A stretch of 46,331 nucleotides of DNA from Magnetococcales bacterium (lineage in GTDB: Bacteria; Pseudomonadota; Magnetococcia; Magnetococcales; JADFWT01): assembly GCA_015233785.1 (NCBI GenBank), contig JADFWT010000010.1, forward strand, positions 1-46,331, given 5' to 3'. The notes below the pieces were generated by a model. The model ran no database searches, had not been told where the DNA came from, and saw only the letters and a list, made by a program, of their open reading frames with translations. Below, piece after piece: positions 26,752-36,129 of the stretch; the stretch's first letter is position 1, and every line of letters starts with the position of its first letter. Position numbers and translations under genes: made by a program.

Positions 26752-26899
26752 GTGCGGCGTGTGGATCTTAATCCGAGCTGATACTAGCGCGAAAGGGGGT
26801 GGAAGACAAAAGATTGTGTTACAGATGGATGATAAAATTTCCTTGTTGCCAAAAAGGACCCATTGAGGTGTGGTCAAGAGGGATGGATTATAAGTATCT

Positions 26900-27823
26900 C
26901 TACAATAGAATCAATATTTTAATTAGTATAAGCGAGCCAAACGAGAGCAGTATCCCCAGCCCCACCAGAGAGGCCACCAAACGAGGTGCCAGACCCGCCG
27001 CCATGGAGAGCGCTCCCGCTGTGACCATGGCGGGCATACCAGCTTCAAAAATGGCGATATCCACGGCGGCTCCAGAGAGCCCCATAAATCGTACAACGCC
27101 CAGCGTCAGAAGCGGCGCAGCGACCATTTTGATCAATAGCCCGGCTGCAAGAGGCCCCCGATAGCTGGCATCCAGCCGAAATCGGAACTGAAATCCCACC
27201 GCCAACATCACCACCGGCACCAGAGTATCTGAGAGCCGAACCAGAATGGAGCTGATCCACTCAGGGAACAGAGTGCCCCGCAACAGGAATGCAACCACCA
27301 TGGCGATAAAGGGCGGGAAGGTGAGGATTTTCTTGAGAATGGCTTTGACAGAAGGGAGGCCGGAAGCGTCTCTGTTTGGATCCTGTTGATCGTAGATGGC
27401 GATGATGACCGCGCCGTAGGTGGCCAGAATCAGGAACGATCCCAATTGGTCATAGAGCAGGGCATAGGCGACATACTCAAGGCCAAAGTGTGCCTGAACC
27501 ATGGGTACACCCAGAAAGGAGGTGTTGCCCATGGTGGCGGTCATCAGCAGTGCACCCACGACCTCCCTTCTCCAGCCGAGAAGCCGCCCCAGGCCAATCA
27601 CCGCCGTAGCGCTGGCGAGAAGCAGCAGCCAGGGAGTAAGAACCGGCGTCAGCAGTTTGGTGGAGAGAGGCAGCGTCGGAACATAACGCAGCACCATGGC
27701 CGGCAGCGCCACATAGACCACGTACATATTGAACGCCATGCCCGAATCTCTGGGAAAGGCCGGTACGCGCTGTAGGGCCATGCCGCCCAGAAACAGAATG
27801 GCGATCAGTGCAAATACATCCAT
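26900..27823 (-). CDS. AEC-family (auxin efflux carrier) transporter
   Basis: The 307-residue protein has about ten hydrophobic segments arranged as two halves, with the polar crossing motif of the family: YVALPAMVLRYV in the first half, TATMGNTSFLGVPM in the middle and GLSGAAVDIAIFEAGMPAM in the second half. AEC carriers export organic anions such as malate or auxin-like acids. It ends a codirectional series and starts 48 bases after the DksA-type gene. No substrate can be assigned. Confidence 0.88.
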   Translation of the reverse strand: MDVFALIAILFLGGMALQRVPAFPRDSGMAFNMYVVYVALPAMVLRYVPTLPLSTKLLTPVLTPWLLLLASATAVIGLGRLLGWRREVVGALLMTATMGNTSFLGVPMVQAHFGLEYVAYALLYDQLGSFLILATYGAVIIAIYDQQDPNRDASGLPSVKAILKKILTFPPFIAMVVAFLLRGTLFPEWISSILVRLSDTLVPVVMLAVGFQFRFRLDASYRGPLAAGLLIKMVAAPLLTLGVVRFMGLSGAAVDIAIFEAGMPAMVTAGALSMAAGLAPRLVASLVGLGILLSFGSLILIKILILL

Positions 27824-27871
27824 GGGAAGGTGACCTTGATGAATCTTTGGTAGATGACGGGGTTGGGCGTT

Positions 27872-28234
27872 TTAGGGACTGTTTTCACTCTTTTGGGCAC
27901 AGGTGATGCAGTTGAGCAGGCTTGGGTCCAACTCTAATCGTTTGATGGCAATGGGCTCATCACAGCGAATGCAGTAGCCGTACTCCTCTTCATCCACACG
28001 TCGTAAGGCCACATTGATGCGCTGCAACTCCATCTGACGGCGTCGCTCATTCTCCTGGGACATGGCCTGCATCTGCATGGCATCCATCCGCGATAGCCGT
28101 CCCACACGGGTCTGGTCCAGCTCCACGGAGTCTCGGGCCTCCTTGCTGCTGTTGGAAAGGGCCATAAGCTCTTTTCGTCGGGCTATCAGGCGCTGCTTCA
28201 TCTGCTCCAGATCAAGATCGAGTTCGTCGCTCAA
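27872..28234 (-). CDS. DksA/TraR-type zinc-finger protein
   Basis: The product (120 residues) has the family layout of a helical coiled-coil hairpin followed by a C4 zinc finger: CIRC and CITC about 18 residues apart near the C terminus, in the DksA pattern YGYCxxCxxPI. DksA proteins enter the RNA polymerase secondary channel and modulate transcription with ppGpp. Instead of a DxxDxA tip, the coil has DAMQMQAMS, so it is better read as a DksA-like relative than DksA itself. Translation probably begins at a TTG (28234) with GGAG 6 bases upstream. It sits in a membrane and glycan gene run, 29 bases from the methyltransferase. Confidence 0.9.
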   Translation of the reverse strand: MSDELDLDLEQMKQRLIARRKELMALSNSSKEARDSVELDQTRVGRLSRMDAMQMQAMSQENERRRQMELQRINVALRRVDEEEYGYCIRCDEPIAIKRLELDPSLLNCITCAQKSENSP

Positions 28235-28263
28235 GGGGGGCTCCGTTTATGAGGGGATAACGG

Positions 28264-28869
28264 TTACGGGGCGATGGCCTCAATGGAGCGCACCACATCC
28301 AGAAAATGGTTATTGACCCGTACCTGCTGAAAACCAGCCTGTTGTACATTGGCTACGGTATTCCGGTTGACATCCGGCCCAATGCTGCTCCAAAGAGGGT
28401 TGGTCAGATTGAGTATCTGCCGGAAGGGAAAGATGCGTGATCCGGTATGTTCAAACATGCGCAGCGCTCCTCCGGGTTTAATGACCCGCTTGAGCGCTTC
28501 AAGACCCCGCACCGGATCGGGCACCGAGCAGAAGGTGCAGGAGGTGTATATCTGGTCAAAATGGCCATCGGGAAACTCCATCTCGTGGACATCCATCAGG
28601 AGAAGTTCAATTTGACCTGGGTACGAATCGGCCCGTTTTTTTGCCCGTTTGATCATCTCCGGGCTGATGTCGATGGCGACAATCTTCTGTCCCGCCGGAA
28701 AGTGGGTGAAATCCAGCCCGGTTCCGGCAGCTAAAAAAAGAATCCGACCCGACATGGGAGCAAATAGCGCCTCTTTGTAGGGACGCCAGCGCTTTTCTGG
28801 GCCGAATCCCCCCATCAAGTCGAAATATTTGGCGGCCCGATCCCAGCGCTGTTGGGTTTTGATATCCAT
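28264..28869 (-). CDS. Ubie-type SAM-dependent methyltransferase
   Basis: The protein has motif I ILFLAAGTGLDFTH (about 43-56), an acidic residue in VAIDISPEMI, YTSCTFCSVPDPVRGL for motif II and VIKPGGALRMFEH for motif III. This resembles the phosphatidylethanolamine/Ubie-like methyltransferase group. The ATG at 28869 has GGAAGG 7 bases upstream and is preferred to the GTG at 28875. It starts just after the Gly/Met-rich membrane protein gene. A lipid substrate would fit its position beside uppP, but this is inference. Confidence 0.87.
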   Translation of the reverse strand: MDIKTQQRWDRAAKYFDLMGGFGPEKRWRPYKEALFAPMSGRILFLAAGTGLDFTHFPAGQKIVAIDISPEMIKRAKKRADSYPGQIELLLMDVHEMEFPDGHFDQIYTSCTFCSVPDPVRGLEALKRVIKPGGALRMFEHTGSRIFPFRQILNLTNPLWSSIGPDVNRNTVANVQQAGFQQVRVNNHFLDVVRSIEAIAP

Positions 28870-28871
28870 GG

Positions 28872-29282
28872 TCACGCCTTCCGGCCCTCATAGTGCGCCT
28901 GTAGCAGATAGGTGAGAAGCATCACCAGAGCGCCTCCCATCATACCCATCTCCCATCCGCTCCATCCTCCCAGACCGACGCCATTTATCGCTTCTCCACA
29001 CCAACTTGCATCACCCGCTGCAGCAGGAGTCATGGCACCGAGCATTCCACCGAGCATGCCGGCCAGCATGCCGGGAAGCATCACCTCCATGGCCCCAAAC
29101 AGCGGCGTAAAGATCAAACCAGCCACCATGGATGCCGCCATACCCAGAAGCATGCCCAGCGCCATAGAGGGGAGGTCGCTCCACGATGGCACCATGAGAG
29201 CTGCTGCCCAGTAACCGCCCAGGGCACCGCAACAGAGGAGATTCAGAATATCGCCAAGGATGAAATAGATTCGACGTTCCAT
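28872..29282 (-). CDS. Small Gly/Met-rich membrane protein, unknown
   Basis: I do not recognise the family. The ATG at 29282 (MERRIYFILGD) with GAGG 5 bases upstream gives a 136-residue product. It contains about four hydrophobic segments with dense small-residue packing motifs (GMLLGM, GMLAGMLGGMLGAM), and a short loop with CGEAINGVG. Such Gly- and Met-rich helices pack tightly and may form a channel or an assembly scaffold; the Met content also allows metal contact. It lies between uppP and the methyltransferase with minimal spacing, so a role in envelope lipid handling is likely. An upstream in-frame start at 29354 lacks a ribosome site. Confidence 0.72.
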   Translation of the reverse strand: MERRIYFILGDILNLLCCGALGGYWAAALMVPSWSDLPSMALGMLLGMAASMVAGLIFTPLFGAMEVMLPGMLAGMLGGMLGAMTPAAAGDASWCGEAINGVGLGGWSGWEMGMMGGALVMLLTYLLQAHYEGRKA

Positions 29283-29346
29283 GGTGCCTCTATACGTGAG
29301 TCGGGAGATGGCCCAATCAGTGGTAGAGGGCGTATGGTAGTGGGAA

Positions 29347-30171
29347 TCAGGCACTCAGTGCAAAGATGAGGATGCCCAGTAGAATCCGGTAGAGGACAAA
29401 AATATCCATGCTGCGACGTCGGAGCCATGAGAGTAGCCAGCCGATAACCAGATAGGCCGAAATGGCCGACACCACCAGCCCCACCAACAGTGAGACAATC
29501 ATCTGCTGGGTAATATCGGTCTGCATCAGCTGAATAAAATCGAGACCAGCGGCCAGAAAGCCCACCGGAATGGTCATCAGAAAGGAGAAACGCGCCGCCG
29601 TACGCCGATTAAAACCGGCAAAAAGTCCGGCCGTAATGGTCACGCCTGAACGAGAAGTGCCGGGAATCAGGGCCAAAGCCTGGGCGCAGCCGATCAGAAA
29701 GGCATCCCGCCAAGTGAGGGATTTTATACTGCGTTTACGGGCGCCCATGCGGTCGGAGAGAAAGAGCAGAATCCCGAACAGAATCGACGTGGTGGCAATC
29801 ACCATGGGGTCACGGGCCAGGGTGGCCACTTGATCCTTGAACATCAGACCACAGAGACCCACCGGAATGGTGGCCAGAACCAGAATCCAGGCCATGCGGG
29901 CGTCGGGATCTTTTTCGATGGTGCGGGTGGCGAGGCTGCGAAAGCCGCCGCGAACAATCTTGACCACATCCTGGCGAAAAAAGACCAGCACGGCCAATAG
30001 GCTGCCGGTATTGGTGGCGATATCAAAGCTCAAGCCCTGATCTTCCCAACCAAACAGGTACGGAGCCAGTACCAGGTGCCCCGATGAGCTGATAGGTAGA
30101 AATTCGGTAATACCCTGTATCAGGGCAAGAATTATTGCGTGATCAAGTCCCACCTGCGGCCCCAAATCCAC
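29347..30171 (-). CDS. uppP: Undecaprenyl-diphosphatase UppP (BacA)
   Basis: UppP removes the terminal phosphate of undecaprenyl diphosphate on the outer face of the inner membrane, recycling the carrier lipid used by peptidoglycan, O-antigen and other glycans; it also gives bacitracin resistance. Family motifs are clear: GITEFLPISSSGHL in the first re-entrant loop and LIPGTSRSGVTIT in the second, with the catalytic Glu and Arg. The 274-residue length and about eight hydrophobic segments match. The start is a GTG (30171); another GTG at 30153 is possible. It begins 16 bases after the glycosyltransferase gene, tying lipid-carrier recycling to the local sugar genes. Confidence 0.96.
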   Translation of the reverse strand: MDLGPQVGLDHAIILALIQGITEFLPISSSGHLVLAPYLFGWEDQGLSFDIATNTGSLLAVLVFFRQDVVKIVRGGFRSLATRTIEKDPDARMAWILVLATIPVGLCGLMFKDQVATLARDPMVIATTSILFGILLFLSDRMGARKRSIKSLTWRDAFLIGCAQALALIPGTSRSGVTITAGLFAGFNRRTAARFSFLMTIPVGFLAAGLDFIQLMQTDITQQMIVSLLVGLVVSAISAYLVIGWLLSWLRRRSMDIFVLYRILLGILIFALSA

Positions 30172-30187
30172 TAAATGTCAACAGGCC

Positions 30188-31033
30188 CTAGCGACGATAA
30201 TCGCCGCGAGAGAGCCATTTTTCAAGAAAACAATACAAAATAATAAATAGATACCGAGACCCCATCTCCCGAATTAACAACTTGGAGATGCCCTTTTTGC
30301 GGTTGTACCAGGCGTTGGGCAGTACGGTATAAGAGTAGCCCCGCACCAGCGCCTTGAGGGGCAGCTCTACCGTTAGGTTAAAATGGTGCGAGAGCAGCGG
30401 ATGCAGCCCGGCAATCACGTGTCGTCGATAGCACTTGAAAGCGTTGGTGACATCGTTATAGGGCAGCCAGAACAGCATCTGGATAAACAGATTTCCCATG
30501 CGGTTCATAATCAGCTTGTGGAAGGGGTAATCCACCAGACGACCCTCCCGGATAAACCGCGATCCAAATACGCAGTCATACCCCTCCCGAAGTTTGTGGT
30601 GGAAGGCCACCACATCTTTCGGATCGTCGGAACCGTCTGCCATGACGATAATCACCGAATCGCCACGAAAGCTCTCCAGCCCTTTGCGCACCGCATGGCC
30701 ATAGCCGTTGGGCGGGGAGTTGTCCACAAACTGAAGCTCGGGGAGATCTTTCATCATGGCGGCTAGTACCGCCGGGGTGTCATCGGAGCTGTTGTCGTTG
30801 ACCACCAAAATCTCAAACTGTTGGCCATCGGCCAACAGCGCCTGATGCAGGGCTTGAATGGTATCGGGTAGATTTTCGGCCTCGTTGTGGGCCGGCATCA
30901 CCACTGATAGCATCTCCGGCACTCCGCGCGCTATCCACTCATCCCCCTTGAGTACGCCTACCGTCTCATGGCGCAGGGGATATGTGGCACTCTGCGGGGC
31001 CTGATTACCGCTGGCGTTCTTGGGCGGCATCAT
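30188..31033 (-). CDS. GT2 polyprenyl-phosphate glycosyltransferase, DPM1-like
   Basis: This GT-A enzyme would transfer a sugar from a nucleotide donor to undecaprenyl phosphate. It has [14 protein letters not shown] at the start of the fold, [11 protein letters not shown], the donor motif MADGSDDP and CVFGSRFI, as in dolichol-phosphate mannosyltransferases. The C terminus has basic and hydrophobic residues that suit membrane binding. The annotated ATG (31033) overlaps the epimerase gene by 29 bp. A later ATG at 30913 with GGAG 8 bases upstream starts right at the domain and may be the true one. The product sugar-phosphate lipid could feed the GT-C enzymes. Confidence 0.88.
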   Translation of the reverse strand: MMPPKNASGNQAPQSATYPLRHETVGVLKGDEWIARGVPEMLSVVMPAHNEAENLPDTIQALHQALLADGQQFEILVVNDNSSDDTPAVLAAMMKDLPELQFVDNSPPNGYGHAVRKGLESFRGDSVIIVMADGSDDPKDVVAFHHKLREGYDCVFGSRFIREGRLVDYPFHKLIMNRMGNLFIQMLFWLPYNDVTNAFKCYRRHVIAGLHPLLSHHFNLTVELPLKALVRGYSYTVLPNAWYNRKKGISKLLIREMGSRYLFIILYCFLEKWLSRGDYRR

Positions 31034-32072
31034 GGATCTCTTTCAGAATGGTGTTGAGGTCGTAGCGATAGGACCAGTCGGGGTGGTGCGCCTGAAAGCG
31101 CCGGGTGTCGCTGATCCACCAGATGTGATCGCCAATACGGTTGCTCTCGTCATAGCGCCAGCTCATGGGCTTGCCTGTGAGCTTTTCACAGATGGCAATC
31201 GCTTCGCGCATGGAGCAGTTGGACTGGCGTCCGCCGCCCATGTTGTACACCTCGGCGACCCGGGGGGATTTGTAGAAGTGCCACAGGGCGTTGACCAGAT
31301 CGTAACTATGGATGTTATCCCGCACCTGCTTGCCCTGATAACCGAAGACGGTATACGGCTTGCCGGTGACCGCACAGAGCATCAGGTAGGAGAGAAAGCC
31401 GTGAAGCTCTGCCCCGGAGTGGGCCGGTCCGGTGAGACAGCCTCCACGAAAGCAGGCGGTGGGCATATCAAAATAGCGGCCATACTCTTGCACCATCAGG
31501 TCTGCTGAGGCTTTGGAGACTCCAAACAGGCTGTGTTTGCAGTCGTCAATGGACATCCCTTCATCAATACCGTGGGCATAGTAGGCGTGGGCCTGATCGA
31601 TCTCCCAGCGTGTTTCAGTCTCAATAAGCGGCAGTGTATTGGGACGGTCGCCATACACCTTGTTGGTGCTGGTAAAGATAAATACAGCGTTGGGGCAGTG
31701 GCGTCGTGTCATCTCCAGAAGAACCAGCGTGCCATTGGCATTGACGGTGAAGTCGGTAAATGGATCGCTGGCGGCCCAGTCGTGTGAGGGCTGGGCGGCA
31801 CAGTGAATCACCACCGCGACATCTTTACCATACCGCTTGAAGGCGCGCTCCATGGCCGACTCATCGCGGATATCCATATCCAGATGCTCGTAATCGGGAA
31901 TCTCCTGCTCCAATGCGCGACGATTCCAGCGGGTACTGGCCCCGTCGCCGAAAAACTGGCTGCGCATATCATTATCGATTCCCACCGTCGTCATGCCTTT
32001 GGCGGCAAAGAAACGTACCGCCTCCGAGCCGATGAGGCCGTTGGATCCTGTGATTATGGCGATGCTGGGCAT
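31005..32072 (-). CDS. NAD-dependent sugar epimerase/dehydratase, CDP-tyvelose epimerase-like
   Basis: This extended SDR enzyme has the Rossmann motif [12 protein letters not shown] at the N terminus. The middle matches the tyvelose/paratose-epimerase group ([39 protein letters not shown]). The catalytic YxxxK appears here as FGVSK, with Phe in place of Tyr, so the usual acid/base must be supplied otherwise. [11 protein letters not shown] near residue 290 forms part of the substrate site. The ATG at 32072 starts at the domain. It precedes the polyprenyl-sugar transferase, which might use its product. Whether the Phe is family-typical I cannot confirm. Confidence 0.87.
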   Translation of the reverse strand: MPSIAIITGSNGLIGSEAVRFFAAKGMTTVGIDNDMRSQFFGDGASTRWNRRALEQEIPDYEHLDMDIRDESAMERAFKRYGKDVAVVIHCAAQPSHDWAASDPFTDFTVNANGTLVLLEMTRRHCPNAVFIFTSTNKVYGDRPNTLPLIETETRWEIDQAHAYYAHGIDEGMSIDDCKHSLFGVSKASADLMVQEYGRYFDMPTACFRGGCLTGPAHSGAELHGFLSYLMLCAVTGKPYTVFGYQGKQVRDNIHSYDLVNALWHFYKSPRVAEVYNMGGGRQSNCSMREAIAICEKLTGKPMSWRYDESNRIGDHIWWISDTRRFQAHHPDWSYRYDLNTILKEIHDAAQERQR

Positions 32073-32267
32073 GAATGCCATCACTCCAGTGTTGAAGAGC
32101 TGTTCCGGTTAATGATGTGACCTTAGCTTCAGCACAGAAACTGTTGCAAGAGCGGTTCCATAGTGTCGAAAGTGGCTGTTGGCGCGAAATGCTGCGTTCA
32201 AAAAGAAGAAATATAATTGTGAAATCAAAGAATAATAAAGAATATGCGGAGTAGAGTCATAAGCGCT
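32073..32267. other. AT-rich gap between epimerase and SGNH genes
   Basis: This 195-base gap interrupts the otherwise close-packed minus-strand genes. It is markedly AT-rich around 32205-32250, as expected of a promoter for the epimerase-GT-uppP genes, but no convincing -35/-10 pair or hairpin was found. Confidence 0.4.
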
Positions 32268-33368
32268 TCAACGGGCTGCTGTCTTAAGATTCTCAGTCAC
32301 TTTCGGCAACACCTGCCGACTCATGAAGCTATGAAGTTCCTCTCCCGCCAGGTGGTAGCCACGGCTGTTGAAATGACCATCCAAAACATGGTAGAGGGTG
32401 GCACCGGCTGCCTGCTCGGCACGCACCTTGGGAAGCAGATCCAGAAAATGGACCCCCTCCCGGCGGGCCAGTGCGGCCATACGGTCTCCGGCATAGGCGT
32501 GCTGAAAGGGGATTTGATCACTCCCCCAGCGTGGATTTTGCGGAATATTCAGAATGACAAATTCCGCCTCTATGGTTCGGCAGATGCGGATCATCTCCCG
32601 GTAGTCATTCTCTACTTTTTGCCAATAGCGCTCAAAACGGCCTCCATCCTGATAAATCTGTGCCCAAACCGGAGGAACGCGTTTTACCACAGGGCGGTTC
32701 CTGATCCATGCCTTAAGACGTGGTATGGCGTTCTCGGCCATGCGCATCAGGTGGGCGTGCTCATTGAAAAACATACGTATACGGGAGCCAAAGGAGGGGC
32801 GTTCGGTAATCAGGTGGCTATCCTGGACCTGAAGGCGTGACTGTTCGTCGGCGTAGGCATCCAACACATCATTCGGCACAAAGCCCACCATCACCACTTG
32901 GGGCTTGAAGCGGACGCCGTAGTGGGCCAAGAAGCGCTTCTCCGGCTCGGAGCTGTAGCGCATGAAACCACTCTTGATGACCTCATGGCGATCTTGATCA
33001 CGGTTTAGGCGCTTCTCCAGAATCCGCAGAAAGGTGGATTCATAGGGGGCTCCGATACCGTAGGTGAAGCTGTCGCCAAGAGCCAGGATCCGAATTTTCT
33101 GCTGGGGATTCTCGTAGCTGTGGGATTCGCTACGCATGCCGTGTTCGTTGGTATGATAGCCAAACATCAGGCCATCGGCGATCACCGAATTGTATTTGAG
33201 GCCGGGCCTGACCCGATACCAATCTATGGTGTCGTCATGATAATAGAGCGGCGTTTCAGGATCACCGGGAAGAAATGGTGCCAAGCCAGCCAGACGTACC
33301 GCACCCTCGGCAAGCACGACAAACAGTCCCATCAAAATAGAGATAAATAGCAGCTCTTTGGCTCTCAT
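32268..33368 (-). CDS. Membrane-anchored SGNH/GDSL hydrolase
   Basis: A single N-terminal hydrophobic segment (about 5-27) anchors a periplasmic hydrolase. The catalytic Ser is in LALGDSFTYGIG (block I), an Asn lies in GFVPNDVLDA, and the C-terminal block V reads DGHFNSRGYHLAGE, giving the Ser-Asp-His set. Members of this fold remove or transfer acyl groups, such as O-acetyl groups on cell-surface polysaccharides. The 366-residue length fits. It lies between the two sugar epimerases, so O-acetylation editing of the same glycan is a reasonable inference. No clear ribosome site precedes the ATG. Confidence 0.87.
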   Translation of the reverse strand: MRAKELLFISILMGLFVVLAEGAVRLAGLAPFLPGDPETPLYYHDDTIDWYRVRPGLKYNSVIADGLMFGYHTNEHGMRSESHSYENPQQKIRILALGDSFTYGIGAPYESTFLRILEKRLNRDQDRHEVIKSGFMRYSSEPEKRFLAHYGVRFKPQVVMVGFVPNDVLDAYADEQSRLQVQDSHLITERPSFGSRIRMFFNEHAHLMRMAENAIPRLKAWIRNRPVVKRVPPVWAQIYQDGGRFERYWQKVENDYREMIRICRTIEAEFVILNIPQNPRWGSDQIPFQHAYAGDRMAALARREGVHFLDLLPKVRAEQAAGATLYHVLDGHFNSRGYHLAGEELHSFMSRQVLPKVTENLKTAAR

Positions 33369-33389
33369 ATCACGATTCTAGCATATGGA

Positions 33390-34457
33390 TCAGTTCCCTA
33401 AGATCGGCTCCAACATTTTTTTATGATCCAAAATCCAGCGGTGAACATCCTCGAGTAAATCATCCACCGAGTGCTGTGGTTGCCAGCCGCACGCCTGCAT
33501 GACATGGGCATTATTGGTGACATAATAGGGAATATCGGCATCACGGGTGTCGGGGTCACTGCCAATTGACAGATTGCACCCACTCATTGCTTGGCAACGT
33601 TCGGTTAACTCCTGGAGCGAGACACTGCACGCATGACCACCGCCGACGTTGTAAAGTCCGCCGCTTAATGAGGTCATGTTCTTCAGTTGAGTATCTATTA
33701 GAGCATAGAGATCATCCACATGCAATACATCACGCACCTGCTTCCCGGTGCCGCCAAAGCCGATGTACTTTAGCGGTCCATCAAAGATGTGCCGTGCCAT
33801 CCACAGGGCGATAAAGCCCTGATCCACTTTACCCATCTGCCATGGACCGGCCAGCACGCCGCAGCGATTAACCACCGCCTTGAGGCCATACATGGCGGCG
33901 TACTCTTGGATCAGCAGTTCGGCGCTCAACTTGGTGGTGCCGTAGAGGGAGCGATGACCTTCCAGAGGGAACGCTTCGCTGATACCGGCGTGGGACCAGC
34001 CCAGCCCGGAGGCATTATTCGGCAGGGTTAATCGAGTTTCCAACTGTTGCAGGGGGAGATCCCGCATGGGGTCGATAGGGTATACACGACTGGTGGAGAT
34101 GAAGATCAACGCCCCGCCATGGCGGCGCAGATGCTCCAGGCAGTTCACCGCTCCCCAAAGGTTGGTCCGCAGCAGGTAGGCGGGGCTGGCATCGTATCCG
34201 GCATGGACGCTGGGTTCTGCGGAGCACTCGATAAGGGCATCTACCGCCCCGACGGCTTCCAGATCCTCCAGCTCGCGCACATCGCCATGGACAAAACGAA
34301 CTCCCCCCTGTCGCAGTCGGGAGAGGTTCAGCTCACTGCCGCTACGGCTGAGATTGTCCAGGGCAATCACCTCGCACCCCTGACGATCCCGTGCCAGATT
34401 GAGGGCCAGATGTGTGCCGACAAAACCGGCCCCACCGGTCACCAATATTCGTTTCAT
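33390..34457 (-). CDS. NAD-dependent sugar epimerase/dehydratase (extended SDR)
   Basis: The product (355 residues) has the Rossmann motif LVTGGAGFVGTHLA, the Ser in FISTSRVYP and the catalytic YGTTK (YxxxK), with NVGGGHACS further on. It is closest in overall pattern to CDP-paratose 2-epimerase and other UDP-glucose 4-epimerase relatives, acting on nucleotide sugars in the cytoplasm. The ATG has GGAA 8 bases upstream. It lies 17 bases after the GT-C gene and 21 bases before the SGNH hydrolase gene. It differs from the epimerase at 31005-32072 in keeping the catalytic Tyr. Confidence 0.9.
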   Translation of the reverse strand: MKRILVTGGAGFVGTHLALNLARDRQGCEVIALDNLSRSGSELNLSRLRQGGVRFVHGDVRELEDLEAVGAVDALIECSAEPSVHAGYDASPAYLLRTNLWGAVNCLEHLRRHGGALIFISTSRVYPIDPMRDLPLQQLETRLTLPNNASGLGWSHAGISEAFPLEGHRSLYGTTKLSAELLIQEYAAMYGLKAVVNRCGVLAGPWQMGKVDQGFIALWMARHIFDGPLKYIGFGGTGKQVRDVLHVDDLYALIDTQLKNMTSLSGGLYNVGGGHACSVSLQELTERCQAMSGCNLSIGSDPDTRDADIPYYVTNNAHVMQACGWQPQHSVDDLLEDVHRWILDHKKMLEPILGN

Positions 34458-34474
34458 AGAGTTAGTTCCGACAC

Positions 34475-36103
34475 TTATCTGTTGGAGGAAGAAGGATTTA
34501 GATCATACACCAACCAGTCAGATGATTGATGGATCAGGTGTCGTCCTTGCATGCGTGCGGCAATGATGGCCGGGTCGAAGCGGTAGAAGAGCATATAGCG
34601 TAGATGACCCTCGTATTGGGATTGGAGTAGATCGACATCCATCTCAAACCCTCGCTCGGGAACCCGACTGGAGTGGCCGTACTGTTTGATGGCGTAGAAG
34701 AGCTGCGGGGTGCTGAGAATATGTTTTGGTGGGCGTTGATGAATCTGTTCGACGCTGATCATGCCCAGTTTGAACATGATGTATTGCCCCCGGTCGTGCA
34801 ACATGTACTGCTCCAGGGAGTAGTCCGCCTCCCGGTTGAGAAAGGCCACAGTATGTTGATAGGGCTCCATCACCGGGGTCAGCTCCTTGGCGGCGGCTCG
34901 GTAGGGGGAGGCCAGATTGGCGGTGCCGGTGACAATGTTCAGAATAAAGACCATGACGGAGATAGCGGCTATCAAGGTGAACATGGTCATGCGCAGAGTG
35001 TATTTTGCCCATGCGGCTCCCTGGGTCACCAATTGGTCCTCCAGCCACATGGCACCGTAGCCGGCTACGATGGCGGCAAACGGGGTGACGGCCATGGAGT
35101 AGTAGTCATGGGGTTTGTTGATGCTGGGAAAGATGATGTAGTAGAGCGGAATGCACAGCACCAGCGCCGTGGGTGTTGCCAAGCGCCATTTTTTCCAGAT
35201 GAGAACAGCGCCAATGAGAAACAGCAGCGATCCCACCGGATTGACAAACATCAACAGCACCCGCTGACCAATGGTCACGAAGAAACGGGCGTCGTAGTTT
35301 GCCAAGGTCAGTTCGCCCAGATGGGAGATGTGATCCACCTGGGATACATCGTAGAGTTTGACCGTATAGAGCCATCCCGCCAGGACGCCAATCAGGAAGA
35401 GAAAAGTGACAACCAGAGTGCGTTCCCGATGGAACACGGCGCTCAGGATGGCACGCGGCGTAAACGCTGGAATCGTATTAAAAAAGTGCATCAGGTAGAG
35501 AAGCGCCACCGGAAAGTAGTAGAGCGGTTTAATGACCAATCCTACGGCGCTCATCACAATCAGCAGTGTCAGTACGCCACGATGGGGATTCTTAAGATAT
35601 TTGAGCAGCAGCAGATAGGCCGAGAGGCAGAGCATCGCCCCCAACACGTCGACCAGACCGGAGGGGTGATACCGCATGTGCAGCGGAGAAAAAGCCATCA
35701 TTACAACGGCATATTGGGCGGCTGCGGTTCGTTGGGTCGTGGTCAGGGTAATCCAGTAGGCGATCAACAGTGAGAAGGTGCCAATAGCCAGATTGAGCCA
35801 GCGAGCCGCCGTTAATGTATGGCCGGTGATCTTGGCGGTCCAGGCGGCCATGGCCTGAAACAGTGGAAACTCCAACACCAGATAGCCGGGCCAGCCGGCA
35901 TAGTTGGTCTTGGGGCGCAGCAGATCGACCCCGTTGACGTAATAGTCGTCCACGATGGACATGGTTTGCATTCTTCTTGAGGTGTGATCGGCAAAGGCGT
36001 GCGGATCGTTGATGGCGACGGTCTTGGCCATCACAGAGAGAAGAACGACCGATAGAAACATGATAAAGAATAACGAACGAATGATTGTTTTTGAAGATTG
36101 CAT
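34475..36103 (-). CDS. GT-C type membrane glycosyltransferase (GT39-like)
   Basis: This 542-residue membrane protein has about ten hydrophobic segments. The N terminus is a signal-anchor, followed by a large first loop with VDDYYVNGVDLLRPKTNYAGWPG, carrying acidic residues in the place of the GT-C catalytic site. A later loop has NKPHDYYSMAVTPFAAI, common in the ArnT/PMT group. The last 150 residues form a soluble periplasmic domain. Such enzymes take sugar from a polyprenyl phosphate carrier. It is the second gene of the minus-strand run, 26 bases after the receiver-kinase, and precedes the epimerase. Family level is likely; donor and acceptor are unknown. Confidence 0.83.
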   Translation of the reverse strand: MQSSKTIIRSLFFIMFLSVVLLSVMAKTVAINDPHAFADHTSRRMQTMSIVDDYYVNGVDLLRPKTNYAGWPGYLVLEFPLFQAMAAWTAKITGHTLTAARWLNLAIGTFSLLIAYWITLTTTQRTAAAQYAVVMMAFSPLHMRYHPSGLVDVLGAMLCLSAYLLLLKYLKNPHRGVLTLLIVMSAVGLVIKPLYYFPVALLYLMHFFNTIPAFTPRAILSAVFHRERTLVVTFLFLIGVLAGWLYTVKLYDVSQVDHISHLGELTLANYDARFFVTIGQRVLLMFVNPVGSLLFLIGAVLIWKKWRLATPTALVLCIPLYYIIFPSINKPHDYYSMAVTPFAAIVAGYGAMWLEDQLVTQGAAWAKYTLRMTMFTLIAAISVMVFILNIVTGTANLASPYRAAAKELTPVMEPYQHTVAFLNREADYSLEQYMLHDRGQYIMFKLGMISVEQIHQRPPKHILSTPQLFYAIKQYGHSSRVPERGFEMDVDLLQSQYEGHLRYMLFYRFDPAIIAARMQGRHLIHQSSDWLVYDLNPSSSNR

Positions 36104-36129
36104 CCGGCTCTTGCCTCTTGATGATGTCC

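Noticed and set aside
26011-26781. Open frame of 256 codons on the + strand
   Set aside because: Antisense to the methyltransferase; motif I of that gene makes the minus strand the coding one.
34673-35773. Long open frame of 366 codons on the + strand opposite the GT-C gene
   Set aside because: It is an antisense shadow of the 34475-36103 gene, with no family motif, and the real gene has clear GT-C features.
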